DNA of 64,000 nucleotides from Erinaceus europaeus (Eukaryota > Chordata > Mammalia > Eulipotyphla > Erinaceidae), in assembly GCF_950295315.1 (NCBI RefSeq), contig NC_080172.1, positions 110,956,353 through 111,020,352 of the forward strand, read 5' to 3'. A program made the position numbers and the translations under genes. Under the pieces are notes generated by a model. That model made no database searches. It saw only the letters and a program-made list of their open reading frames with translations, and had not been told where the DNA came from. Below, piece after piece: positions 10,199 to 22,098 of the stretch (position 1 is its first letter; every line of letters begins with the position of its first letter).

Positions 10199-11571
10199 GT
10201 CAAAAAGGTAAAGAAGAATATGGAATTATCCCACTCATCAACTTAAGTTGAGAAAGAAGATCTGAGAGGGAAACTAAAAGCAGGATCCAACTAAATTAAA
10301 AGTAGGTCACCAAAGTAAAAACCCTGTGGTGAGGGATAGACATGCGACTTCCTGGGCCAGTGGGGGGTGGGGGTGGGTGGATGGGTTGGGACACAGTCTT
10401 TTGGTGGTGGGAATGGTGTTTATGTACACTCCTAGTAAAATGTAGTCATATAAATCACTAGTTAATTAATATGAGAGGGGGAAATTAATTGTATGCCTCG
10501 ATGTTTTTAAAACACAGACTGAGATATAGGCTGTGTAATTGATATGCAGACTCTCTCAAAAGCCTAGACCAAGTAAATCAGAGGCAACCAGTGGCATAGT
10601 TATTTACAAGATACTGGATACTGTACAGCAAACCCTAACAAAAGGACTTTTCAAAGTTAACCCAATTACCAAATAATGTGATGATAACATTAACTATGCA
10701 TTGTCTTTTTGAACCCTAATATAGCAGGAACCTCACATCTCCACTAGAGAGCCTATATGTCACCCAGTCCTTAAACCTTAGGATAGGGCCGACTTTCCCA
10801 CATGCCTCTCCCAATCCATATCAAATAATATTGCATCAGCTGATCGCAACCTAATCAACGCAACGAGTGCCACCTCAACATGCTTCAGCTCAGACTGTGT
10901 CCAGAGACTTCACGTGTGGAATGACAACCCTTCAGCTTCATTACTGGGGTGAGACCTTTCCTTTCATAGCATTCTCTAATTCCATCCCAGGTGGATCACT
11001 TTCTAACAAAGTCCCAAAACCTAGATATACACCAGTTTCTGTGTGAGAGAGAATAAGTTCACACATATCCATAAACAAGTGCCAAATATATACTTGAAAG
11101 CAGAAGTACACTAGAGTTTGCAGTGAGTATCCCCCTAACACTTCCTCTCTACTGTTCCAAGCTTTGGGTCCATGATTGCTCAACAATTTGTTTGGCTTTG
11201 TATGTTAAATCTCTTTTCAGCCACCAGGTTCCAGATGCCATTAGGATCCTGGCCAGGCTTCCCTGGATTGAAGACACCACCAATGTGTCCTGGAGCTCTG
11301 CTTCCCCAGAGACCCACCCTACTAGGGAAAGAGAGAAGCAGACTGGGAGTATGGACTGACCAGTCAATGTCCATGTTCAAACCTTCCAGTTTCTGCAACC
11401 CATGACCTTGGGTCCATGCTAACAGAGAGATAGAGAATGGGAAAGCTATCAGGTAAGGGGATGGGATATGGAGATTGGGCAGTAGGAATTGTGTGGAGTT
11501 GTACCCCTCCTACCCTATGGTTTTGTTAATTTTTCCTTTTTTAAATAAAAAATAAATTTAATTTAAAAAAG

Positions 11572-12600
11572 TAAAGGCTGACATACAGACAACAATTATC
11601 CTTTATTTGATATATACTTTTTTTTGGTTAATTGTAGACAATTTCTTTTAAATATTATGCAGGGGTGAAAATAATATTGATGCTGTCAAAGATAGTAAGA
11701 CATATATTTAACTTTCTTTTGTGTAGTGAGTTGAGTAGATAGAGTGATTGAGGGGAGTGAAATAGCGTATATGAGTGCGTCAAGGCCAAAGCTGTGAATC
11801 CTTGAGTAGATGATCTATGGAGACTTCTTAGGCCTTTCTGTTACAATTCCAACCTTATTAGGTCTAAATATAATCACAGAGGACTACTAAGCACTTTTCC
11901 TCTGAGGTATATATGTTTCCCTCCCTTAAGGACGCGTGTCTACATGCACCCAGTCCTCTATGTGCTAGCCTATATCTAGGGTCTGCAGTGTCGTTAGAGA
12001 GTGCAACACTTGAAGGGGAACTAGGTAGTTCCATGTGTTAGGACATGCCTCATCAAATTATTGCCCTTGGAAGGTTGAAATCTCAAGCTCAGTGTCTATA
12101 GCTGGTATGAAAATGAGCAGAGGATGATGACAAGAAGGAGGAGGAGAAGGAAGAGATAAAGTTATGGAAATTTTCTGGGCAGGTCCATACCATTGTTAGT
12201 TTGCTGGAAGCAAAGATCCATCTGCAGGGTAGACATTTCACAATTAGCAAAACAGTGCTACAGATGTCTCTCTTCTTTGTCACTATCTTTTTTTCTGCTG
12301 TCAGTATCTCATGCTTATTTAATTAAACTTCAATATAATAATTTTTTTTTTAAAGTTTGGTAGGAAAACAATAGAAACAAGTGAAAATAGCATTAAGATC
12401 CATTTTATTTCTCAACACTTCATAATATCCAGCAAATAAAATCTCCCACATGAATTTCAACCCAAATTATCACCCTACATCTTTGCAATTATTCACAAAC
12501 TTTGTGATTTCGATTCTATAAGACAAATATATATTTAGTCCCTTCAGATTTAAGAGTCAAAATCATTCCCTGCAGGCTAACACTGGTGCTGGGTCACCTC
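11572..12600. other. Intergenic, duplicated PRAME-downstream segment
   Basis: No coding potential recognised. Parts of 11600-12110 match 59050-59520 by eye (for example the 'cctatatctagggtctgca' and 'gaactaggtagttcc' blocks), in the same orientation relative to a PRAME-like gene. This marks it as 3' flank of the duplicated PRAME unit. A GA-rich stretch lies near 12120-12160. Confidence 0.6.
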
Positions 12601-12996
12601 TCCTTCTTCATCTCATGGACATAATGTCAGAAACAGTCAGCTGGATACTATATGTTGTGTGCACATTGAAGAGCAAAATTTCTAGATGTCACTTCCTGTG
12701 AGTCAAAAGACAGCTTCATATAATGATTTGCACAAAATGGGCAGGGTAGAATGATTGGCTCCCCGTGTATGAACAGCTTCTTGTCACAGGAAGGGCAGTG
12801 AATAGTGCTCACCATGATGGACATGGGGTGTCCTAGGTCCCTGAGAACCTTTGAGATCTGATTACAGAGCAAATTAAATCTCACAGGCTGGAGAGCTCCC
12901 TGGAGGCTGAAACACTCTAGACGGGCAGGAAACAGCTGGAGACATAAATGCTACATCCCCAAGGTGTAGTGCAGCAGCTTCTCCAGGGTGGCCATG

Positions 12997-13400
12997 TGTT
13001 GGTATGCCTGTATAGGGATTGGTTTGATCCCGTTCAAAGCGGTCTATTTATATAAATCACTTTTACATTTACATAAAGCACCACACTTCCTCCAGGGCAT
13101 TAGTAGTTCAGTGGTAGAATTCTCACCTGCTCCGTCCCCACTCCTTGTCACATTCTGATTTTCACCAGTCACTTTTCTCTCCACCCTCTCTATGTCACAT
13201 CCTGTTTCCACCCTACTTGGCAAGTACATATAAAGACAGCATTGTGAGTTTTACGGTACTTTAGTCTTTACTTTAGTTTAGTCTAGCTTGGTATAGATTG
13301 TGCTGCATCCTGCATGAATAAAGAGATACTGCATACAGCTCAACCATGAATCCCTGGTCGTCTGTTACCCGCCCATGAAGCCAGCCCGTCGAAAGCAACA
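12997..13400 (+). repeat. Solo LTR with 6-bp target duplication
   Basis: A 404-bp unit starting TGTTGG and ending AACA lies between two copies of GCCATG (12991-12996 and 13401-13406). The undisturbed sequence is seen in the second PRAME-like copy near 60845. Its U3 part is related to, but distinct from, the ERV-2 LTR (shared 'cagtcacttttctctccacc' block). It has a TATA-like 'catataaag' and an AATAAA signal near 13318. A solo LTR arises by recombination between the two LTRs of a provirus. Confidence 0.9.
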
Positions 13401-15411
13401 GCCATGGGTAGGGGGTTCCCATGCAGGGTGAGGGAGCTGAACAGGGAGTAGCGGCTCAGGGCAGAGAGTGGAACCTCAAACTGGGGGTCATGGAGGCCAC
13501 ACAGACCCAGGTCCAGGTGCTGGAGGGTGGCTGCATTTATCTCCAACAGAGCTCGCAGAAGCTCACTGACCGAGGTCAAGGGGAATCCCCTCAGACACAG
13601 GTCCTTCAGGTGAGTGATGTATGGGCTCTGGAACAGGTGAGTCAAGTCTCCTTCTGTAAGTGTGCAGTTATTGAGTGAGAAGACCTCAAAGGGGGCATTA
13701 AGATACCTGGGAAGAGAGAGAGGTTAGGATCCAGGATGGGGTTGTTACTAGTTTCAGTACCATGGGAGGTGATGATACACCAAGTCTCATGGTTACCCTC
13801 AGCCCCAACTAGTCCAGCACTATTTAAGGCTGAATCCTTTCAACAGTATTCATATGAGCCTGGAATTCAGTTTTTTCAATTTTGAAAACACAATTCTTTA
13901 TTTTCAGGTAGAGATGTCCACACTTCTCTCTTTCTCTCTCAATCCTTGAAGATAGTAATATGAGATGGAACAAAGTCTAAGAGGTCAGGCCTGTCTATGC
14001 AAAAAGTGTTGGCACTTTTGTCAGGAGTATTGGATACAGATGAAGACACCTCTCTCAGGCTGACTTCAGACTTTCTTTGGACTCCAGATGCCCCATCTCT
14101 GGGCTTGGTCAGACCATTAGGAATAAGTCATTGACCAAAGCTCACCAAAATCCCACAGCAACTGCTGGTCCTGCCAGTCTCCAGGGCCTCCCTGACACGT
14201 CACCACACTCAGTATATGTTCTGCTAGATTTCCTCATTCCTCAGCTGCAGCCTATTTAGTGGCCTCTTCACGCTTGCCCTGTCCGTATATTCACAATCCT
14301 GCCTGGTCACAGCTGTCATCTCAGGAATTAGAGACATTGTGTAGGATCTTGTCTTCACAGTCCCCTTCACTAATAGTTGTCTAATCAGCTAAGATACCTC
14401 TTCAGACCAGAACCTAAGAACCAACCTCACTAGACTCAATAATCTGTCCACCATGCACCTGAGCCAGGTCCATAATTGTGAAAGTTTGTCCTCAGCTTCT
14501 TATGGTTAAAGTCTGATGGAATGTTTAATATAAACAAGATTTGTTAAAGTGGAATAGTGTCGCATTATGTAAAATGTCTTTCATTCCTGAATCACCATTT
14601 TTTCGGGTTTAATCTCCAGCAGTATGATAAACTTTTTTTTGAGGCAATCAGGCAAATAAGAAAAAGAATAGTTAATAATAAAATGTTTCTCCTCCCTGTT
14701 ACTCTGCTCCCTGTTACACAACCCTACCGGAGCAGCTCATTCAGATGGCCCTGGAGGAAGGAGGGCAATTCCAGGTACAGCTCTTGAAGATGAAGTAGGT
14801 GGAAGAAATTAGAAATGAATGGGATAGAAGCATGATACCATTCCACCAACTCACTGGCTGAGATTTCATCCGGTTTGCTGATATTCAGTCTCCTGAGGGT
14901 TTTCAGCTCTCTAAGAAGTGGGCCAAACTTGTACAAGTTTGGCCACACCTAGAAACAATATATTTCCAATTCCTGGGTATCATCCAGTGGCAGAGTAGGC
15001 AGAAGATTGACATCCTTTTCTCCAGGTGTAAATATTTTCACTGTCTTATAGCGAAGGTGCACTCCTTTGTTTTTTACCTCAGCAGGTAGAGGTAAAGACT
15101 TGCTTCAGGATATAGAGTGAGGCAGACTTCTACAAGTACCTCCAGGCAGGGCTTAGCCTTCCATTTCCTTGAAGGTCGTTCCACCATGAGGTCCCTCTTT
15201 TCTGAGTACACTGACAAGTCGGCTCCACCCCTCACTTTCCAGAAAGTCTGCCCAGTGTTGCATAAGTCCAGCACCTGCAGTTTACACCTGCTTTGGGTAA
15301 GTAGAACATTGATGAAGATAGAAAGTCTGAACAGAGGATTTGACCTAGAGTGCCAGCATTTTCCAGGCTCAGACTCCCCAAGTCTGCTATTCCCTCACAT
15401 TTCAGATTCTT

Positions 15412-17138
15412 TTTTTTTAAATTTTTTATTTAAGAAAGGATTAATGAACAAAAACATAAGGTAGGAGGGGTACAACTCCACACAATTCCCACCACCCAAT
15501 CTCCATAACCCACCCCCTCCCATGATAGCATTCCCATTCTCTAGCCCTCTGGGAGCATGGACCCAGGGTCATTGAGGGTTGCAGAAGGTAGAAGGTCTGG
15601 CTTCTGTAATTGCTTCCCCGCTGAACATGGGCGTTGACTGGTCAGTCCATACTCTCAGGATGCTTCTCTCTTTCCCTAGTAAGGTGTGTCTCTGGGGAAG
15701 CAGAGCTCCAGGACACATTGGTGGGGTCTTCAATCCAGGGAAGCCTGGCCAGCATCCTGGTGGCATCTGGAACTTGGTGATTGAAAAGTGAGTTAACATA
15801 CGAAGCCAAACAATTTGTTGAGCAATCATGGATCCCAAACTTGGAATAGTGGAGAGGAAGTGTTAGGGAGGTACTCACTGCAAACTCTAATGTACTTCTG
15901 CTTTCAGGTATATATTTTGCAGTAGTTTATGGATACGTGTGAACATAAACTCTCTCTCACAGAAACTGGTGTATATCTAGGTTATGGGACTTTGTTAGAA
16001 AGTGAACTACCTGAGATTAAATTACAGTGTACTATAAAAGGAAAGGTGTCACCCGAGTAATGAAGCCGAAGGGTTGTCATTCCACATGTGAAGTCTCTGG
16101 ACACAGTCTGAGGTGAAGCATGTTGAGGTGGCAATCTTTGCCTTGGTTAGGTTGTGATCGGCGGATGAAAAATTATTTGGTTTGGATTGGGGGACGCATA
16201 CGGGAAAATGGGCCCTGTCCAAGGGTTCCAGTGCCCAACAACAGATGAGTGGCTGAGAAAGCTGTGGTATATATACACAATGGAATACTATGCAGCTATC
16301 AAGAACAATGAACCCACCTCCTCTGACCCATCTTGGACAGAGATAGAAGGAATTATGTTAAGTGAACTAAGTCAGAAAGATAAAGATGAGTATGGGATGA
16401 TCCCACTCATCAACAGAAGTTGAGTAAGGTTGAAAAACAAGATGAGAAAAGGAAACACAAGTCGAACCTGAAATGGAATTGGAGTATTACGCCAAAGTAA
16501 AAGATTCTGGGGTGGATGGGTGGGTGGGGAGAATACAGGTCCATGAAAAATGATGAATGAAATAGTGGGGGTTGTATTGTTAAATGGGAATCTGGGGAAT
16601 GTTATGCATGTAAAAAAAAAAAAAGAAGAAGTTCAGTAAGAAGATCTGAATGAGAAACTAAAAGCAGGACCTGATCAAATTGTAAGTAGGCCACCAAAGT
16701 AAAAACCCTGTGGTGAGGGGTAGACATGCAGCTTCCTGGGCCAGGGGGGGGTGGGAGTGGGTGGGAGGGATGGGTCACAGTCTTTTGGTGGTGGGAATGG
16801 TGTTTATGTACACTCCTAGCAAAATGTAGACATATAAATCAGTAGTTAATTGATATGAGAGGGGGAAAATCAGTTGTATGTCTCAAAGTTTCTCAAAACA
16901 CAGACTGAATCTTTTTAATATATAGGCTGTGTATTTGATATGTGGACTCTCTCAAAAGCCTAGACCAAGTAGATTAGAAGCATCCAATAGCACAGCTATA
17001 TACAAGATACTGGATACTGTACAGCAAACCATAACAAAAGGACTTTTCAAAGTTAATCCAATTACCAAATAATGTGATGATAACATTAACTATCGATTGT
17101 CTTTTTGAACCCTAAGACAGCAGGAACCTCACATCTCC
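15412..17138 (-). mobile_element. L1-B insertion with 5' inversion (twin priming)
   Basis: The insert lies in the PRAME pseudogene 1 intron between perfect 15-bp duplications ACATTTCAGATTCTT (15397-15411 and 17139-17153). The left part (15412 to about 16213) is L1-B 3' UTR on the minus strand with its poly(A) as T-run. The right part (about 16214-17138) is upstream L1-B sequence on the plus strand. The break loses a few tens of bases of L1 sequence. This arrangement is the classic product of twin priming during L1 retrotransposition. Confidence 0.88.
16429..16626 (+). mobile_element. L1-A 3' fragment nested in the inverted L1-B
   Basis: About 198 bp of L1-A 3' UTR with an A tail is flanked by AGAAGTTGAGTAAG (16415-16428) and AGAAGTTCAGTAAG (16627-16640), one mismatch. 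It therefore inserted after, or together with the progenitor of, the surrounding L1-B sequence. Confidence 0.82.
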
Positions 17139-18512
17139 ACATTTCAGATTCTTATTATCACGTCCCCACTTCTATTCTGAGTTTCTTCATCTAATTTTCC
17201 CATTACATAGTTACTATTCACTAAACTGAGAGAGTACAAACTCTGTCGTGTTATACCACTGCAACTGCATTAAAGTTAACCTAGAAATTAGAAGACATCT
17301 TTTTGTTCCATCTATGTTTCTCTCTCTCTTTCCACTAGTTTTTTAGCTGGGACATAGTTACTTCAGGACTTTCTATGCTGGCGGACCTTTTGTTGATTAT
17401 ATTCAGATAGAGATTTTCACAAGGAGGCTAAATGTAATAGAGTAATGGTGATACAAAAAAAGAAAAAGAATGATCCCAGAGGTATAAGTTTAAGTCATCT
17501 ACAAACATATGCCAGAATAAATAAATAATGAATAAATAAATAAATAAATAAGGATATAGAGAAAGGCCAACCAACTCTCCACTGCTTTTGAAGCTTCCTC
17601 TATGTTGGTGCTTAGAGTCTAGAATTTGGGCGGCTGTTCTTGGCATCATGCATGCTTAACACTTGAGCTATGCATATAGACAGAAACCAGCAATTTTTTT
17701 TCTCTTTTATCAAAGCACTATTGAGTTAAGTCTTGTGGCTCAGAGGATTGAACATGGGACTTTGAAGCCCCAGGCATGAGAGTCTCTTTGCATAAACATT
17801 ATACTATCTTTCCTGCCACCCAACAGAGAAATCAACTGTTAAAGAGAGCTTTCCAATGGATAAGGAGGCCTCCCCATGGGCCTCCACTCTCCCTGACCCT
17901 GCTGTCTTCCAGGAATCACAGACCCTCCTAGACTATGAATCCTCGTTACCTGAGGGAAACTGCTTGAGCAGGATATCAAGTCCATCCATCACAGCTTTGA
18001 AACATGGATTAGAAGGAAATTTGTCTGTTTTTTTTAATTAGAACCCCCAGAGGGAGACTTTCAAAGGGCCAGATCTGTACTAGAGCTTTCAGGGTCTTTG
18101 AATGTCTGTGAGTATATTCTTGTAGAAACAACCTTGGGAAGAGCCCTGTATGCATGTCTTTCAGAGAAGAGATGGCCAAGTTCTCATCCCTCAGAAGGCT
18201 CCTAATGAACAGTTGTAGGAGACTGGGTGGCTTGTCATAGCTCATCTTGAATCTCAGGCAGAAGACTTGTGGGAATAATCAAAGAAGAGGATATCATTTT
18301 CAAGGCAGCGTGAGAAGGCCAGAGTCCAGCATACTGCTCTTCAAGGAACCATCTCAGCAGCCAAGTCACAGCTATGGCAGGAGAGTGACAAGTGATGGCA
18401 CAGTCTCCAGTTAGTTACTAGAGTTCATGGTCGGAGATGGATTGAAGGAACCAAAGAGTCACCAACCTACAGGGTCTCATTCTATTTAAGATATTTTGAT
18501 GTCAAAAAAAAA

Positions 18513-19490
18513 GCCCGGAAGATGGCGGACTGAGAAGCTGCTAGTGGCTTGAGCTCTAACCACATATTCTGGAAATGGTAGGATTTTCTCCCTTTAGTAG
18601 GCCAGTCAATAAGGGGTCCTAGCGGTGACACCAAGGAGGTGACTATAACTTAATTTGGGATAAAATATACAGTAGAAAAAAAGGGAAAATTTTTTTTCTA
18701 TTAAATTATAAATCCTATAGCACACCTCCTTCCTCTTCCCCCCCATATCCAGTCCCTGGGGACCAGATCCTAGCAGGCTTCCCCCTGCTGAGCTCCATTC
18801 TTCAAGTGTGGAATGACAACCCTTCAGCTTCATTACTCGTGTGAGACTTTTCCTTTCATAGCATTCTCTAATTCCATCTTAGGTGGTTCACTTTCTAACA
18901 AAGTCCCAAAACCTAGATATACACCAGTTTCTGTGAGAGAGAGCATATGTTCACATGTATCCATAAACTACTGCAGAATATATACCTGAAAGCAGAAGTA
19001 CACTAGAGTTTGCAGTGAGTACCACCCTAACACTTCCTCTCCACTATTCCAAGCTTGGGATCCCTGATTGCTCAACAAATTGTTTGGCTTCGTATGTTAA
19101 CTCTCTTTTCAATCACCAGGTTCCAGATGCCACCAGGATGCTGGCCAGGCTTCCCTGGATTGAAGACCCCACCAATGTGTCCTGGAGCTCAGCTTCCCCA
19201 GAGACACACCCTACTAAGGAAAGAGAGAGGCAGGCTGGGTGTATGGGCCAACCAGTCAATGTCCATGTTTATCAGGGTAGCAATTACAGAAGCCAGACCT
19301 TCTACCTTCTGCAACCCTCAATGACCCTGGGTCCATGCTCCCAGAGGGACAGAGAATGGGAAAGCTATCAGGGGAGGGGGTGGGAAATGGAGATTGGGTG
19401 GTGGGAATTGTGTGGAGTTGTACGCCTTCTACCTTATGGTTTTGTTAATTAATCCTTTCTTAAATAAAAAAATCAAAAAATTATAAAATT
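18513..19490 (+). mobile_element. L1-B with ORFs deleted: 5' UTR joined to 3' UTR
   Basis: The left 285 bp (starting CCCGGAAGATGGCGG) matches the 5' end of L1-B seen on the minus strand at about 31785-31500. Near 18797 it jumps to L1-B 3' UTR, which continues to the A-rich tail at about 19470-19490. Both ORFs are absent. The ends are those of a full-length element, so the loss is internal, either before insertion (for example splicing of the L1 RNA) or after it. Confidence 0.8.
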
Positions 19491-19494
19491 AAAA

Positions 19495-21060
19495 GAATTA
19501 TGACAGTTATTTCTAAGGATGGGGCAACAGAATATTGACAGTGGGGGTGTTATGGAATATGCCACCAAAATATTATTTCATCTATTCTATTCTTATTTTA
19601 TGTTATTACAGTAATATGCAGCTCTGGCTTTTGGTGCTGCTGATATTAACTTGGGAAATGTGGTATCTCAGGCACCATATTGGTTTTGCATAACTATGGC
19701 TCTATCTCTCCAGACCTCCATATATACTTGTAATTATGGAAACTACTACTAAATCACTAATGAAAACATTAAAATTGCTTTTTGAAGTAGAGATATTTCT
19801 TTCCAAAAGACCTATAAGTATATACTCTGGAGCAGAAATAGTGACAGTTGTCTATGTTAAGTCAGCTTATGATCCATGAAATGCTGAGCTGGCAGGGAGC
19901 TAATATCCCCAAAGTACCACACACTGGAGACCTAAATCATGAAATAAAACCCTTTTAGTTTTCAGGCCACATTTAGGTGATGCAATGATTGAGCTGAGGA
20001 TGCACAGTTTTCTGATTTAGTTCCAGTGATGAGAACACAAACAAAGCTGCCTCCATGACAAGCATCCCCACCTGAGTAGACGTTTCTACATCTCAAGAAT
20101 CTGCCCTGACACACCATTGTGTCCAGAGCCCTCACCAACATGAGGCTTAATTCAGATGCTGTAAATTTGGGGAGCTATACTCACATGTCTCCTGCCTCAA
20201 TGATTGTTGGTTCATATATCAGTTTACTGACAGGTTCCCCACTACCATCCCCTTAAAAGGCAGCCGACTAGAATGAAAAAAAAAATGCAGCCAAAAATTT
20301 AGTCAAATTTGTCACTTTATTGAAGGGAAAAGAGAGAGGAAGAATGGCAGTGAGGGATAAGAGGGGGGTTCTCTGGGTGCTGCTACATGGTGCTGGAAAG
20401 GGTCTGAGGTGGGGGTTAGACTCTTTGCAGACACCTGTCTTCATGGAATGAAAACATTTATACATGCGCTTTCAACTGTACTATAAATGACCAGCTCCTG
20501 TCAAATGAATATGATAGCAGTGAGCATAATAGAATAATGTTTAAAGGGGGCCAGGTGGTGGTGCACCTGGTCGAGCGCATGCGTTACAATGCACAAGGAC
20601 CTGGGTTCAAGTCCCCGGCCCCCACCTGTAGGGGAAAGCTTCACAAATGGTGAAGCAGGGCTGCAGGTGTCTCTCTGCCTCTCTCCCTATCACCCCTTTC
20701 CCTCTCAACTTCTGTCTGTCTCTATACAACTAACTAAATAAAAAAAAGAATAATGTTTAAAGATGAGACATATGAACACCCGACCCAACACCACATGTCT
20801 GTGCCTACCTGTGCCCAAATTAACCACCACAGTTTTCATAATGGCACATAAGCTTGTTGCCTGTTTTTGCAGGGATGAGGAGTCATTCATGTAATTCAAT
20901 ACTCCATTCCATATATGAAAAAAACAAAAACTGTGTGTTAGTTGTCTGTCACCCCCATACTTACTTCGCTGAGCATATCACCTTCAATTTCATCCAGTTT
21001 GTCCCAATGTTAAAATATCATACTCTTAATTTCCAAAGTAGTACTCCCGTGAGTCTCTGA
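19495..21060. other. Duplicated non-coding segment beta, copy 1
   Basis: This non-coding segment recurs at about 49630-50960 and 56830-57850, in the same orientation and in long colinear blocks. Examples are 'ggaatatgcc', 'ctggcagggagctgatgtcc'-like and 'ttcatggaatgaaaacattt' blocks. No convincing ORF was found. It lies between PRAME pseudogene 1 and segment gamma, so it appears to be part of the tandem PRAME unit. Confidence 0.7.
20546..20746 (+). mobile_element. tRNA-derived SINE with 15-bp target duplication
   Basis: The SINE begins with a tRNA-like head (GGTGGTGCACCTGGTCGAG, then the B-box-like GGGTTCAAGTCCC), has a pyrimidine-rich body and ends in an A-rich tail. It is flanked by perfect AGAATAATGTTTAAA at 20531-20545 and 20747-20761. 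The two paralogous copies of segment beta have the empty site near 50650 and 57815. The sequence matches my memory of hedgehog SINEs. Confidence 0.9.
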
Positions 21061-21064
21061 ACTT

Positions 21065-21330
21065 CTTTTTTAATATATATTTATTGAATTTGTTTTTATT
21101 TGAAAGGGCCTTAGAATTTGAGAGTGGAAGTAGAGACAATAAGACATAGAGAAAAGGGGGAGAGATAAGAGAGACAGAAGAAAGATACAGAGAGAAGAAG
21201 AAGAGGAAGAGGAAGAACGAAGCACTCCTCACTAATTATGGAAGTTCTCCCATGCATGTGGAGCCAGGGACTTGATCCTGGTCCATAGTTGATATTAGAT
21301 ATACACTCAGCCCCTATGAGCCTGCTCAGC
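21065..21330 (-). mobile_element. Old SINE-like repeat, minus strand
   Basis: The stretch has a T-rich start, a GA-rich body (agagacagaagaaagat...) and a degenerate tRNA-like end, the mirror image of the SINE at 20546. It is strongly diverged. The corresponding position in copy 2 of segment beta (50960-51080) has the same T-rich/GA-rich start, so this SINE predates the duplication. Confidence 0.55.
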
Positions 21331-21344
21331 AAAATACCATGAAT

Positions 21345-21550
21345 ATATGGCCAGGTGTTGGAACACCTAGTTGAGTGCACATGTGACAATGTGAAAAGAC
21401 CTAGATTCAAACCTCTGGTGTCTACCTGTAGGAGGAAAGCTTCACAACTGGTGAGGTTGTGTTGCAGGTATTTTTCTTTCTCTCTCCCTCTCTATTACCT
21501 CTTCCTCTCAACTTCTGGCTGTCTCTATCCAATAAATAAAATATTGGATA
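21345..21550 (+). mobile_element. tRNA-derived SINE, plus strand, diverged
   Basis: Same family as 20546-20746 but more diverged: GCCAGGTGTTGGAACACC head, GATTCAAACC B-box-like element, 'gaggaaagcttcacaactgg' body and a 'caataaataaaa' tail. Confidence 0.8.
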
Positions 21551-21559
21551 ATACAAATT

Positions 21560-21660
21560 ATTTCTTTTATTTTATCCAGAGCACTGCTCATGTCTATCGA
21601 ATGAACCTGGGACTTCTACGCCTCAGGGATGAGAGTCTGTTTGCATAATGACATGCTGTG
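21560..21660 (-). mobile_element. Second-type tRNA-derived SINE, minus strand
   Basis: Read on the minus strand it has the head 'tgcaaacagactctcatccc', a B-box-like 'ggttcattcg' and a short A-rich tail. The same SINE type is found at about 17690-17820 (minus), 48165-48265, 54165-54299, 55575-55700, 56045-56160 and 63150-63290. Confidence 0.65.
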
Positions 21661-21664
21661 TATA

Positions 21665-22098
21665 ACAGGTATATAATTCCACACCATATGACATGGAACT
21701 AGGTAGTTCCTTATGTTAGGGAAAGTCTCACCAAACTGTTGCAGTTTAAAGGTTGAAATCTCAGGCTTGGCGTCTCTGACTATAATCCAAAGGCATAAGT
21801 CAGTGGCCCTCTAATGGGGCATGGTGGCACTTGTTCTGTTCTTTAATTGAGCTCAGCAGAGTCAGTTTAACATTGTAAGGGATCAACAGTAGAGCAAAGT
21901 TCCAGGGCTTCAGGACTGAGTTTGATATGGATCTTAAGAGACTGTGAAGCATTTCTTGCAATCTCACAAAGATTTTCAGACAGCAATAATTCATTTTTTT
22001 TATCATCAAATGTTGAAAGTTTGGTTTACTTTGAAAATTCCATGTGGGAATTTCTCATATTCTATTTCACATCACTGTGTTATATAATGTTATATGTT
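21665..22098. other. Duplicated non-coding segment gamma, copy 1
   Basis: Closely matches 59432-59815 by eye over about 400 bp ('ctgttgcagtttaaaggttgaaatctcaggcttgg' type blocks). In the other copy this segment is followed by a PRAME-like gene. Here it is cut at 22098 by an L1-A T-rich tail, and no PRAME copy follows. Confidence 0.7.

Larger units (their letters stand above)
8698..11571 (+). mobile_element. L1-B, 5'-truncated, plus strand
   Basis: A plus-strand LINE-1 with ORF2 C-terminal third (to about 10200) and a 3' UTR of about 1.3 kb ending in an A-rich tail near 11571. The ORF2 remnant is interrupted by a nested L1-A fragment at 8743-8926 and by frameshifts. The long 3' UTR (G-rich near 10350, then the conserved end 'tatggttttgttaat') identifies the lineage seen again at 15412-17138, 18513-19490, 33580-34098, 36661-37017, 52395-53330 and 63472-64000. 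Confidence 0.88.
12640..18245 (-). pseudogene. PRAME-family pseudogene 1 (three exons recognised)
   Basis: Three coding exons run on the minus strand. Exon A, 18245-17950, starts MSYDKPPSLLQLF and has the family pattern LLRDENLAI..LFPRLF..LKALVQIWPF; a stop/frameshift follows PLGVLIKKN, and a good donor (CAG|GTAACG) ends it. Exon B, about 15280-14728, has the family start (LQVLDL-like) but several frame breaks, and its acceptor AG appears changed to AA compared with the copy at 62762. Exon C, 13706 to about 12640, encodes leucine-rich repeats and a Cys-rich C-terminus but is split by a solo LTR. The A-B intron holds an L1. PRAME proteins are germline LRR proteins, some acting as CUL2 ubiquitin-ligase receptors. 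With this many breaks, the copy cannot make a PRAME protein. Confidence 0.88.
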
